DNA from: Wenzhouxiangella sediminis | GTDB lineage: Bacteria > Pseudomonadota > Gammaproteobacteria > Xanthomonadales > Wenzhouxiangellaceae | Length of the DNA: 64,000 bases | NCBI RefSeq assembly: GCF_003410055.1 | Contig: NZ_QUZK01000037.1 | Span: forward strand, 124,001 to 188,000 | Reading direction: 5' to 3' | Translations under genes and position numbers: made by a program | Shown here: positions 9,415 through 20,807 of the stretch, piece by piece | How positions within the stretch are numbered: position 1 is the first letter of the stretch | Layout of the letters: every line of letters starts with the position of its first letter | The notes under the pieces: generated by a model | Database searches by the model: none | Told to the model about the DNA's origin: nothing | What the model saw: only the letters and a program-made list of their open reading frames with translations

Positions 9415-10281
9415 ATGTCATTGCTATGGATCGTGACCCTGGTTTGGGCCTTCAGTTTTTCGCTGATCGGCGTTTACCTGTCCGGGCAGGTCGACAACTT
9501 CGTCTCGGTGTTCCTGCGGGTGCTGTTTGCCCTGGCCGTTTTCGCGCCCCTGCTCGTGCGCGCCCGGCCAGGCTGGAAGGCGGGCGGTGCATTGATGGCC
9601 GTCGGCGCCGTGCAGATCGGGCTAATGTACCTGTTCCTGTTTCACGCCTACGGCTACCTGAGCGTGCCGGAGCTGCTGCTGTTCACGATCTTCACGCCGC
9701 TGTACGTGACCCTGATCGATGAAGTGCTGCTGGGGCGGCGGCACGTGGCCGGGCGTTTCTGGCTGGGCGCCGTGCTGGCGGTGGGCGGGGCGGCGATCAT
9801 CCGCTTCGGTGCGGTCAGCCCCGACTTCCTCGCGGGCTTCGCGCTCGTGCAGGGCGCCAATCTCTGCTTCGCTGCCGGACAGGTCGCCTACAAGCGGCTG
9901 GAACTCGGCGGCACCGTCTCGCAGGTACAGGCCTTCGGCCTGTTCTTTCTCGGCGCCGTCGTGGTCGCCGGCCTGGGAGTGCTGCTGTTCGCCGACCATT
10001 CACACTGGCCGGCCACGGCCTTGCAGTGGAGCGTTCTGCTCTGGCTCGGCCTCGGCGCCTCGGGTCTGGGTTACCTCGGCTGGAACCTGGGCGCCAAGCG
10101 CGTCAACACGGGCCAGCTGGCCGCCATGAACAATATGCTCATCCCCGCCGGGATCCTGGTGAACTTCGCCTTCTGGAACCGCGAGGTCGACTGGCTGCGG
10201 GTTGTCGCCGGCGGGGCCGTGATCGGGTTGGCGGTGTGGGTATGCGGCCGTCATTCGAGGGCGGCGAGCCCGGTAGAATAG
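9415..10281 (+). CDS. yigM: EamA/DMT-superfamily transporter, YigM (biotin transporter) type
   Basis: A 288-residue protein with ten hydrophobic helices arranged as two EamA repeats, in the drug/metabolite transporter superfamily. Segments such as LLWIVTLVWAFSFSLIG, SVPELLLFTIFTPLYVTLID and MNNMLIPAGILVNFAFW follow the E. coli YigM biotin transporter closely from memory, and I name it on that basis; substrate remains inferred. The upstream frame is open further, but the ATG at 9415 has a GAGG Shine-Dalgarno 6 bases before it and gives the normal family N-terminus in the first helix. Divergent from the GGDEF-EAL gene, sharing an intergenic region with an inverted repeat. Confidence 0.82.
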   Translation: MSLLWIVTLVWAFSFSLIGVYLSGQVDNFVSVFLRVLFALAVFAPLLVRARPGWKAGGALMAVGAVQIGLMYLFLFHAYGYLSVPELLLFTIFTPLYVTLIDEVLLGRRHVAGRFWLGAVLAVGGAAIIRFGAVSPDFLAGFALVQGANLCFAAGQVAYKRLELGGTVSQVQAFGLFFLGAVVVAGLGVLLFADHSHWPATALQWSVLLWLGLGASGLGYLGWNLGAKRVNTGQLAAMNNMLIPAGILVNFAFWNREVDWLRVVAGGAVIGLAVWVCGRHSRAASPVE

Positions 10282-10297
10282 GTGTGGAATTGGGATC

Positions 10298-10329
10298 GTT
10301 GGCTGGTTGGCTGGTTGGCTGGTTGGCTG
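10298..10329 (+). repeat. Tandem octanucleotide repeat, 4 x GTTGGCTG
   Basis: Four perfect head-to-tail copies of GTTGGCTG begin 17 bases after the yigM stop; a fifth copy degenerates after GTT. The G/T-rich strand bias is opposite to that of the A/C-rich octamer array at 10405-10465, so transcripts reading through could partly pair the two arrays, for example TGGTTC at 10328-10333 with GAACCA at 10438-10443. Confidence 0.9.
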
Positions 10330-10404
10330 GTTCGGCTACGGCCAGTCACACGGGACTCGGGGATCGGCGTCTTCGGAGCAACGTGGTCGCCCAGTCCATC
10401 ATGT

Positions 10405-10465
10405 ACACCAAAACACCAAAACACCAAAACACCAACGAACCAACGAATGAACGAACAAACGCACC
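10405..10465 (+). repeat. Octanucleotide repeat array running into the trmB start codon
   Basis: Nearly four copies of ACACCAAA (10405-10436) flow into four degenerate AACGAANN octamers at 10434, 10442, 10450 and 10458. The trmB ATG (10447-10449) is formed by the second of these. No Shine-Dalgarno is visible upstream. Repeat-number change here would alter the leader and the first codons of trmB. Confidence 0.85.
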
Positions 10466-11130
10466 TCCGCCGCATCCGCAGCTTCGTCCGCCGACCCGGA
10501 CGTCTGACCCCCGGACAGCGCCGTGCGCTCGACGAACTGCTGCCGCGCTACGGCATCGACCGCGAGGTGGCCGACCTGCGCGAGGCTTTCGAACGCGCCG
10601 CGCCGCTGGTCATGGAAATCGGTTTCGGAAACGGGCAGGCGCTGGCCTGGATGGCGGCCAACGAGCCGGACAAGAACTTCGTCGGTATCGAGGTGCACGA
10701 GCCGGGCGTGGGCAGGCTGCTCAAGAGCGTCGATTCGCACGGGCTCGACAACGTTCGCGTCGCCATGCGCGATGCCGTCGAGGTGCTGGCCGATCAGGTC
10801 GTGCCCGGCAGTCTCGACGAAGTCCGCATCTACTTTCCCGACCCCTGGCCCAAGAAGCGACACCACAAGCGGCGCCTGATTCAGCCGGCGTTTCTCGAGC
10901 GCCTGGTCGGGCGCATGAAGCCCGAAGGCCTGCTGCACCTGGCCACCGACTGGGCGCCTTATGCGGAGTGGATGCTCGAGGCCATTGCCGAAGTGCCGTC
11001 GCTCGAACTGGTCGGCAACCCCTACGTGCCGCGACCGCAATGGCGCCCGCAGACGCACTTCGAGCGGCGAGGCGAGAAGAAGGGCCACGAAATCGTCGAC
11101 ATTGTCTGTCGGATCAGACCCTCCGGTTGA
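10447..11130 (+). CDS. trmB: tRNA (guanine-N7-)-methyltransferase TrmB
   Basis: TrmB transfers a methyl group from S-adenosylmethionine to G46 of tRNA. The 227-residue product carries the SAM-binding motif VMEIGFGNGQAL (about residue 55), the family signature IYFPDPWPKKRHHKRRL (about 135-152) and the late HLATDWAPYAEWML segment. Length is normal. The frame is open upstream to 10282, but that part translates intergenic octamer repeats (WLVGWLAGWLV) and is not family sequence, so the ATG at 10447 giving MNEQTHLRRIRSFVRR is chosen. There is no obvious ribosome binding site. Its 3' end overlaps the convergent ispA by 17 bases. Confidence 0.95.
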   Translation: MNEQTHLRRIRSFVRRPGRLTPGQRRALDELLPRYGIDREVADLREAFERAAPLVMEIGFGNGQALAWMAANEPDKNFVGIEVHEPGVGRLLKSVDSHGLDNVRVAMRDAVEVLADQVVPGSLDEVRIYFPDPWPKKRHHKRRLIQPAFLERLVGRMKPEGLLHLATDWAPYAEWMLEAIAEVPSLELVGNPYVPRPQWRPQTHFERRGEKKGHEIVDIVCRIRPSG

Positions 11131-12001
11131 GGAGTCGTCCGGCCAGCCAGGTCAGCCCCTCCGTTCTGCCCTCGACGTCCGCCAGCGCGGCAGCGGCTTG
11201 CCCGGACAGCTCTTCGATGCGTTCACGGGCCGCGTCGGCGCCGAATAGCGTCGGCCAGCTGGCCTTCTGGCGGCTGGCGTCGCTGTCGCTGGACTTGCCG
11301 ATCGCTTCGGTGTCGCCCTCGACCTCGAGCAGGTCGTCGCGAATCTGGAAGGCCAGGCCGATGGCCGTGGCGAAGCGCGACAGGCTCTCGCGCTGGGACG
11401 GCGCCAGGTCCGGGCGCAGGGCCGTGGGCATCATCACCGCGGCGTGGATCAGCGCCCCGGTCTTGCGCATGAACATGTCTTCGACCGCCGCCCGGTCGGG
11501 CTTGCAGCCCTCGAACTGCAGGTCCAGGGCCTGGCCGCCGGCCATGCCGACCACGCCGCAGGCGCGGGCGAGTTCGCGCGACATGCTGCGTGACGCTTCT
11601 GCGTCGGGCACCGCAGTGAGCACCTCGAAGGCCATGGCCTGCAGGGCGTCGCCGGCCAGGATGGCGGTGGCCTCGTCGAAGGCCAGGTGGACGGTGGGCC
11701 GGCCGCGCCGGAGGTCATCGTCGTCCATGGCGGGCAGGTCGTCGTGCACCAGGGAATAGCAGTGGATCAGCTCGACTGCCATGGCCGGCGCGTCGAGTTC
11801 GTCGGCCGGCCGGTCGAGTGCTTCCCCGCTGGCGTAGACGAGCAGCGGACGCAGGCGCTTGCCGCCGCCGAGGGCGGCGTAGTGCATCGCCTCGGCCAGG
11901 CGTGCGGCATTGACGGGCAGTGCCCTGAGGCGGTCCCCCAGGACGCTTTCGGCGCGTCGGATCAGGCCGTCGACGCGCTCGGCGAAAGGCGACGGTGACA
12001 T
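11114..12001 (-). CDS. ispA: Polyprenyl (farnesyl/geranyl) diphosphate synthase
   Basis: Class I trans-prenyltransferase that condenses IPP with allylic diphosphates to make FPP for undecaprenyl and quinone synthesis. The 295-residue product has the first aspartate-rich motif HDDLPAMDDDDLRRGRPTVH, the GGKRLRP substrate loop, and a second motif reading IRDDLLEVEGD, where the usual DDxxD ends in Glu. The frame is open further upstream, but MSPSPFAERVDGLI at 12001 is the family-like N-terminus. In most gammaproteobacteria ispA sits between xseB and dxs; here it is 25 bases downstream of bamD and convergent to trmB, with neither xseB nor dxs nearby. Confidence 0.92.
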   Translation of the reverse strand: MSPSPFAERVDGLIRRAESVLGDRLRALPVNAARLAEAMHYAALGGGKRLRPLLVYASGEALDRPADELDAPAMAVELIHCYSLVHDDLPAMDDDDLRRGRPTVHLAFDEATAILAGDALQAMAFEVLTAVPDAEASRSMSRELARACGVVGMAGGQALDLQFEGCKPDRAAVEDMFMRKTGALIHAAVMMPTALRPDLAPSQRESLSRFATAIGLAFQIRDDLLEVEGDTEAIGKSSDSDASRQKASWPTLFGADAARERIEELSGQAAAALADVEGRTEGLTWLAGRLLNRRV

Positions 12002-12026
12002 GGAGTCGAAGCGATGGATCCGCCGA

Positions 12027-12836
12027 TCAGTCGAACGGCCACAGGCGACCCCAGAAACCGGGCTTGTCGTCTTCGAATTCCACATCGCCGTAGTTGTGCT
12101 CGATGACGCGGCGCGTGTCGGCGGCCAGTTCCGGCATGTCGAGCCGGGAGTATGAGCGCGCCATGAGGTCGAGCGCTTCGATGTTGGCCGGCGCCTGCGG
12201 ATAGGTCTCGATGACGTGCCGGGCGCGGTTGATGGCCGCGATGTAGGCGCCGCGCCGGAAGTAGTACTCACCGATGACGACGTCCTGCTCGGCCATGACG
12301 TTGCGCAGGAACACCATGCGCTGGCGCGCGTCGGCCACGTAGCGGCTCTCGGGGAAGCGCCGGATCAGCTCCTGGAAGTCCATGAAGGCCTGGCGGGCGC
12401 TGGTCTGGTCGCGGTCGACGACCTGCCCCGGGAACATCCGGCGCAGGAATCCCATGGCCTGGTCGTAGTTCACCAGCCCCTTGAGATACCAGGCGTAGTC
12501 CACGTTGGGGTGCGTGGGGTAGGTGCGGATGAATCGGTCGAGCGTGGTGATGGCCTGCTCGGACTGGCGCGCCTTGTACTGCGCAAAGGCCATGTCGAGC
12601 TGGGCCTGCTCGGCGTGGCGACCGAATGGGTAGCGCGTGGTGAGCTGCTTGTAGCGATCGATCGCCTGCGGCCAGGCCTTGGCCCGGAGCGCCGAATGGG
12701 CTCGCTCGTAGAGTTCCTCGGCCGGCACGCCGTCGTCGATTTCCTCGCGGCTGCACGCGGCGAGGACCGTGAGCAGTACCAGGGCCAGCAGCGCGAAGCG
12801 CAGAATCGGGCGACGGGCTGAAGCGGAATTGCGCAT
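12027..12836 (-). CDS. bamD: Outer membrane protein assembly factor BamD (lipoprotein)
   Basis: BamD is the essential TPR lipoprotein of the BAM complex. The 269-residue protein has an N-terminal lipoprotein signal ending in the lipobox LAAC (about residues 23-26). Its five TPR-like helical repeats include AEELYERAHSALRAKAWPQAIDRYKQL and the highly conserved PTHPNVDYAWYLKGLVNY, and it has the family C-terminal half with EYYFRRGAYIAAINRARHVI. The frame extends upstream antisense to rluD, but the ATG at 12836 opens the signal peptide. The divergent bamD / rluD-pgeF arrangement is the standard gammaproteobacterial one. BamA is at 38100-40541. Confidence 0.95.
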   Translation of the reverse strand: MRNSASARRPILRFALLALVLLTVLAACSREEIDDGVPAEELYERAHSALRAKAWPQAIDRYKQLTTRYPFGRHAEQAQLDMAFAQYKARQSEQAITTLDRFIRTYPTHPNVDYAWYLKGLVNYDQAMGFLRRMFPGQVVDRDQTSARQAFMDFQELIRRFPESRYVADARQRMVFLRNVMAEQDVVIGEYYFRRGAYIAAINRARHVIETYPQAPANIEALDLMARSYSRLDMPELAADTRRVIEHNYGDVEFEDDKPGFWGRLWPFD

Positions 12837-12921
12837 AATGATCTCGTATTCGAATTGATGCAGGCAGCGGCCGGCCATTATGCCATCCTCCCGCCGCACC
12901 TGCCCACCAGCCGCGAGCCCG

Positions 12922-13872
12922 ATGACGACCCGAGTGAACAAGCACGAGCGGATCGATGCCGCACACGCCGGACAGCGGCTCGATGCCGTACTGGCCGAGC
13001 TGTGGCCGGATTTCTCCCGAAGCCGGATCACCGCCTGGATTCGCGAGGGCAAGCTGCGCGTCGACGGCGGTGCGGTCAAGCCCAAGCTGCGCGTCTCCGG
13101 CGGGGAGCGGGTCGAGCTGGACGCCGAACTCGAAGCGCACTCCGGGGTCCAGCCGCAGGCCATCGAGCTCGACGTGCTCGTCGACGATCCGGCTTTCCTG
13201 GTCGTCAATAAGCCGGCCGGGCTGGTCGTCCATCCGGGCTCCGGCAATCCGGACGGCACCTTGGTCAATGCACTGCTTCATTTCGATCCCGGTCTGGCGC
13301 CGTTGCCCCGGGCCGGCCTGGTGCACCGGCTGGACAAGGACACCTCGGGCTGCCTGCTGATTGCGCGCACGACCACCAGCCACCGCGCCCTGGTGGCGGC
13401 CATGAAGCGCCGGGAGATCAAGCGCCGCTACCAGGCCCTGGTCTGGGGCGAAATCATCGCCGGCGGCACGGTGGACGAGCCGCTGGGCCGCCACCCGGTC
13501 GATCGCCGTCGGCAGGTCGTGCGCCGCGACGGTCGGCGCGCGGTGACGCACTATCGCGTGGGGCGGCGCCTCAAGGGCGCGACCCTGCTGGACGTGGAGC
13601 TCGAGACCGGTCGAACCCACCAGATTCGCGTGCACATGGCACATGTTCGCCATCCCATCATCGGCGACCCGGTCTATGGCCGGCGCGGCGCGCCCGCCGG
13701 GCTGAGCGAAGCCCAGCGCACGGCCTGGCAGCGCTTCGGGCGCCAGGCCCTGCACGCTGCGCGGCTCGGATTCGAGCATCCCGATACCGGCGAGCCGGTC
13801 GAGGCGGTCGCGCCGATGCCGGCGGACATGCGCGAACTCATCGAGATTCTTGCCGCCGATGAAGGTGATTGA
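12922..13872 (+). CDS. rluD: 23S rRNA pseudouridine(1911/1915/1917) synthase RluD
   Basis: RluD converts three uridines in helix 69 of 23S rRNA to pseudouridine. The 316-residue product has an N-terminal S4 domain (AGQRLDAVLAELWPDFSRSRITAWIREGKLRVDG) and the catalytic RluA-type core with the HRLDKDTSGCLLIAR motif containing the active-site Asp. The GRTHQIRVHMAHVRHPIIGDPVYG signature follows. The ATG at 12922 begins MTTRVNKHERI just ahead of the S4 domain. It overlaps the downstream pgeF start by 14 bases, implying coupled translation, and is divergent from bamD as in E. coli. Confidence 0.95.
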   Translation: MTTRVNKHERIDAAHAGQRLDAVLAELWPDFSRSRITAWIREGKLRVDGGAVKPKLRVSGGERVELDAELEAHSGVQPQAIELDVLVDDPAFLVVNKPAGLVVHPGSGNPDGTLVNALLHFDPGLAPLPRAGLVHRLDKDTSGCLLIARTTTSHRALVAAMKRREIKRRYQALVWGEIIAGGTVDEPLGRHPVDRRRQVVRRDGRRAVTHYRVGRRLKGATLLDVELETGRTHQIRVHMAHVRHPIIGDPVYGRRGAPAGLSEAQRTAWQRFGRQALHAARLGFEHPDTGEPVEAVAPMPADMRELIEILAADEGD

Positions 13873-14578
13873 GCCCGACTGGCCGATCGACGAGCGCGTG
13901 GGTGCCTTCACCACCACCCGCGACGGCGGGGTCAGCGCCGGGCCCTGGGCATCGCTCAACATCGGGGTCAACAGCGGCGACGACGCCGAATCGGTTGCCG
14001 CCAATCGCGATCGAGTGAGCGAAGCGTTGCCCGGGGAGCCGCGCTGGCTCAGGCAGGTCCATGGCAGCCGCGTGATCCACCTGGCCGACTGGCGGCCCGA
14101 CATCGAGGCGGATGCCGCCTGGACCGACCGGGCAGGGGAGGTCGTGGTCATCCAGGCCGCCGATTGCCCGCCCATCCTGCTTGCTGCCCGCGACGCTTCG
14201 CTGGTGGCCGGCGTGCACGGCGGCTGGCGTTCCCTGGCCGCCGGCATCATCGACAAGACCCTGACCAGCCTGCCGGTATCGGGCGACGAGCTGTGCGCCT
14301 GGATCGGTCCGGGCATCTGCGCCGGCTGCTACCAGGTCGGCAGCGAAGTGCGATCGGCCTTCGTCGATCGCGATCCGGTGCTGGCCGCCGCCTTCCAGGC
14401 CGACGGTGATCGCTGGCGCGCCGACCTCAAGTGGATCGCCGCCCAGCAGCTTCGCGCGGTGGGTGTCGAGGTGTTCGATTGTGGTCGCTGCACCTTCGAG
14501 GAAACAGATACCTTCTATTCCTTCCGCAGGGAGGGCCAGACCGGAAGGCTGGCGTCGGTGATCTGGTTGGCGGGGTAG
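13859..14578 (+). CDS. pgeF: Peptidoglycan editing factor PgeF (YfiH, laccase-domain purine nucleoside phosphorylase family)
   Basis: PgeF/YfiH family protein (239 residues), described as preventing misincorporation of Ser for Ala in peptidoglycan precursors and having purine nucleoside phosphorylase/laccase-like activity. Visible family motifs are FTTTRDGGVSAGPWASLNIG, QVHGSRV, the Cys/His metal site in QAADCPPILL and GVHGGWRSLAAGI, IGPGICAGCYQVG, and the C-terminal YSFRREGQTGR. The VHGGWRSL segment departs slightly from the common VHAGWRG. The ATG at 13859 lies inside the end of rluD, so the pair is an operon, as usual. Confidence 0.92.
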   Translation: MKVIEPDWPIDERVGAFTTTRDGGVSAGPWASLNIGVNSGDDAESVAANRDRVSEALPGEPRWLRQVHGSRVIHLADWRPDIEADAAWTDRAGEVVVIQAADCPPILLAARDASLVAGVHGGWRSLAAGIIDKTLTSLPVSGDELCAWIGPGICAGCYQVGSEVRSAFVDRDPVLAAAFQADGDRWRADLKWIAAQQLRAVGVEVFDCGRCTFEETDTFYSFRREGQTGRLASVIWLAG

Positions 14579-14775
14579 CCCTTCGGGCCGGCCTGCCCGT
14601 TTCGCTCGTACGACTTGTCCCGGCGCTGCCGCGCCGGGATGCCCTGCGGTACTCGGTTCGAACGGGAGTCTCCTCAACTCGCGCTTCGCGCTCAGACATC
14701 GGAGACTCTTTTCCGTTCGAACCTGCGTTCCTCGGCTGCGTCGAAGTCGCGAAATGGGCAGGCCGGCCCGAAGGG
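14579..14775. repeat. Composite palindromic repeat element of about 197 bases
   Basis: Outer arms 14579-14605 and 14749-14775 are 27 bases long and reverse-complementary with a single mismatch (CCCTTCGGGCC...TTTCGC). Nested inside are a second inverted pair, 14656-14673 and 14701-14722 (GTTCGAACGG...GTCTCC with a small insertion), a perfect GC hairpin CCCGGCG/CGCCGGG near 14619-14638, and a GCGC-TTC-GCGC micro-hairpin. The left arm starts one base after the pgeF stop. It looks like a REP/MITE-like non-coding element; it may also end transcription of rluD-pgeF. Confidence 0.75.
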
Positions 14776-17368
<2,593 letters not shown>

Positions 17369-17380
17369 AAAATAAGTGTC

Positions 17381-17528
17381 CACAGATGAACACAGATGAA
17401 CACAGATAAAAGAACAAGAAACTGGGTTATGGGTGTTGATTGTGGCGTACTGAGGCTCGCGCCGCCGAAGTCTTGCATGTCGATTTAGAAAGCTTTTTTC
17501 AATCTGTGTTTATCTGTGTTCATCTGTG
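17381..17528. repeat. Inverted decanucleotide repeats (CACAGATGAA family) between kdsA and eno
   Basis: Left arm 17381-17410 is three tandem decamers: CACAGATGAA, CACAGATGAA, CACAGATAAA. Right arm 17503-17528 is the reverse complement of the same series (CACAGATGAA, CACAGATAAA, CACAGA). A 92-base spacer separates the arms. The right arm ends 24 bases before the eno ATG, so any eno promoter or leader must lie in or beside it. It could form a long hairpin and looks like a dispersed intergenic repeat. Confidence 0.85.
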
Positions 17529-17552
17529 GACAAAAGAATTAAAGGTTTTTGA

Positions 17553-18839
<1,287 letters not shown>

Positions 18840-18869
18840 TCTGAATCCCAAAGGGCAGGTGCGGCCGGC

Positions 18870-20669
18870 ATGAGCATGCTGGCCGAGGTCATCATCTTCC
18901 TGGCCGCCGCGGTGGTCATGGTGCCGCTGGCCCGCTGGGCCGGCCTGGGTGCCGTGCTCGGTTTTCTCGCCGCAGGCGTATTGATCGGGCCCTGGGTGCT
19001 GGGCCTGATCGACGACGTCTACACCATCCTGCATTTCTCCGAACTCGGGGTGGTGCTGCTGCTTTTCCTCATCGGCCTGGAGCTCAAACCATCGCGGTTA
19101 TGGGTGCTCCGCCGGGTGGTCTTTTTCATCGGCTCGCTTCAGATGTTGTTGACCACGCTGCTGCTCTGGCCGCTGGCCGGCTGGTGGTCGGGCAGCTGGG
19201 GGATCGGCCTGCTCATCGCCGTCGTGCTGTCGCTGTCTTCGACGGCGATGGGCGTGCAGATTCTGGCCGAGAAGAAGCAGCTCGGTGCACCGCACGGCCG
19301 CCAGGCCTTCGGCATCCTGCTGATGCAGGACATCGCCGTCATCCCCTTGCTGGCAATCATCCCCCTTTTTGCCGGGCGCGAGCTGGACGCCGGGTCGGAC
19401 TGGTCCATTGCCGTCGATATCGCGCAGGCCGCGGCCCTCATCGGCGGCCTGATCCTGGCCGGCCGGTTCCTGCTGCGTCCCACGCTGCGGGCCATCGCGG
19501 CGACCGGTGTTCCCGAGGTATTCGTGGCCATGGCTCTGCTGGTGGTGCTCGGCACCGCGGCGCTGGCCGACTACGCCGGGCTGAGCATGGCGCTGGGCGC
19601 GTTTCTGGCCGGGGTGTTGCTGGCCGACTCGGAGTACCGTCACGAGATCGAAGCCGCCATCGATCCCTTCAAGGGCCTGCTGCTGGGCCTGTTCTTCATC
19701 GCCGTGGGCATGTCGATCGATTTCGGCCGCGTCATGGCCTCGCCGCTGTCGATCCTGGCGTTGGTGGGCGTGATCATGCTCGTCAAGGTGGCCGCGCTGC
19801 TGGTGGTCGGGCGCTTCGCGGGCCTGAACCGATCCTCGACCGCGGCCCTGGCCATGGCCCTGCCCCAGGCCGGTGAGTTCGCGTTCATCCTGTTTGCGGT
19901 CGCCGTCAACGAGGGCGTGATGAGCGCCGCCGTGGTCGATCCGCTGATCGTGGCAGTGACCATCTCGATGGCGCTCACGCCGCTGATGTACGTCATCAAC
20001 GACAAGCTGCTCCAGCCCTGGCTGGCCAGTTCGGAACCCGAACCCGAGCCCGACCGCATTCCCGACGATCACGGCGAGCCGCGCGTGATCATCGCCGGTT
20101 TCGGCCGCGTGGGTCAGATCGTCGGGCGCAACCTGTCGATGCTGGGCATTCACTTCACGGCCCTGGACAACAACCCCGTGCACGTCGATTTCGTGCGCAA
20201 GTTCGGTCACAAGATCTTCTACGGCGATGCCAATCGACTCGACGTGCTGCGCTCGGCCGGGGCGGACAAGGCGAGCTTGTTCATCCTGACGATTTCCGAC
20301 CCGGAGCGCTCGATCCAGACGGCGCAGATGGTGCGGCGGCATTTCCCCAATCTCAGGATCCTGGCGCGGGCGCGCAACCGCGACCATGCCATGGAGTTGA
20401 TGGCGCTGGGTGTCGACGAGGTGATTCGAGAGACCTGGCTGTCGAGCCTGGAGATGGCGCGCACCGCCCTGCGATCGATGGGCGTGCGCAAAGCCGACCG
20501 CTACGTCGATCGCTTCTCCGATCACGACGAGGCCACGCTGCGTGAGCAGATCGAGCACCGGGGCGATCACGAGCGTCTGGCGCGCATCGAGCGCAAGAGC
20601 CGCGAGCAGCTCGAGGACCTGTTCGCCGACGACCGGCGCTTGCTGCAGGAAGGCAAGGACTCCGACTGA
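18870..20669 (+). CDS. Kef-type monovalent cation:proton antiporter (CPA2) with RCK N domain
   Basis: A 599-residue inner-membrane protein. About the first 390 residues form 12-13 hydrophobic helices of the Na+/H+ exchanger fold (GAVLGFLAAGVLIGPWVLG, LLLFLIGLELKPSRLW, MALPQAGEFAFILFAVAV). After an acidic linker comes a Rossmann-fold RCK/TrkA-N domain (VIIAGFGRVGQIVGRNLSMLG, GDANRLDVLRSAGADKA). The C-terminus is a charged coiled-coil-like tail, resembling KefB/KefC. It probably exports K+ in exchange for H+; whether it is glutathione-gated is not clear. It is 30 bases after eno and co-directional, so may be co-transcribed. Confidence 0.9.
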   Translation: MSMLAEVIIFLAAAVVMVPLARWAGLGAVLGFLAAGVLIGPWVLGLIDDVYTILHFSELGVVLLLFLIGLELKPSRLWVLRRVVFFIGSLQMLLTTLLLWPLAGWWSGSWGIGLLIAVVLSLSSTAMGVQILAEKKQLGAPHGRQAFGILLMQDIAVIPLLAIIPLFAGRELDAGSDWSIAVDIAQAAALIGGLILAGRFLLRPTLRAIAATGVPEVFVAMALLVVLGTAALADYAGLSMALGAFLAGVLLADSEYRHEIEAAIDPFKGLLLGLFFIAVGMSIDFGRVMASPLSILALVGVIMLVKVAALLVVGRFAGLNRSSTAALAMALPQAGEFAFILFAVAVNEGVMSAAVVDPLIVAVTISMALTPLMYVINDKLLQPWLASSEPEPEPDRIPDDHGEPRVIIAGFGRVGQIVGRNLSMLGIHFTALDNNPVHVDFVRKFGHKIFYGDANRLDVLRSAGADKASLFILTISDPERSIQTAQMVRRHFPNLRILARARNRDHAMELMALGVDEVIRETWLSSLEMARTALRSMGVRKADRYVDRFSDHDEATLREQIEHRGDHERLARIERKSREQLEDLFADDRRLLQEGKDSD

Positions 20670-20743
20670 AGCGGCCGCCGACGTTTGACGCGCGTCAAGC
20701 GGGGCGGGGCGAGAGCTTGTAGACTGCCTCGGTGGATATCTTG

Positions 20744-20772
20744 TTGTAAATGCAAATCGTTATCAGTAAAAT
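20744..20772 (+). promoter_or_regulatory. Promoter overlapped by a Fur box
   Basis: A -35-like TTGTAA (20744-20749) and a -10-like TAAAAT (20767-20772) are spaced by 17 bases. Between and over them, 20746-20764 matches 14 of 19 positions of the classical Fur box GATAATGATAATCATTATC. Iron-bound Fur sitting here would block the promoter of the iron-binding lipoprotein gene that starts at 20808, the expected logic for iron-starvation induction. Confidence 0.72.
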
Positions 20773-20807
20773 TGATGCCCCGTTTCGCAATCGAGTGAAC
20801 CGAACCC

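Noticed and set aside
10298-10465. Considered as part of an extended TrmB N-terminus
   Set aside because: The open frame translates repeats into WLVGWLAGWLV-type sequence unlike any TrmB, and the family alignment begins at MNEQTHLRR.
10026-11759. A 577-codon plus-strand open frame spanning yigM, trmB and ispA
   Set aside because: Its translation is Arg/Pro/Ala-rich low-complexity sequence overlapping three well-supported genes in other frames; typical of high-GC shadow frames.
17381-17528. Considered as a CRISPR array
   Set aside because: The units are 10 bases, directly abutting and in opposite orientations, with no spacers of constant length and no cas genes.
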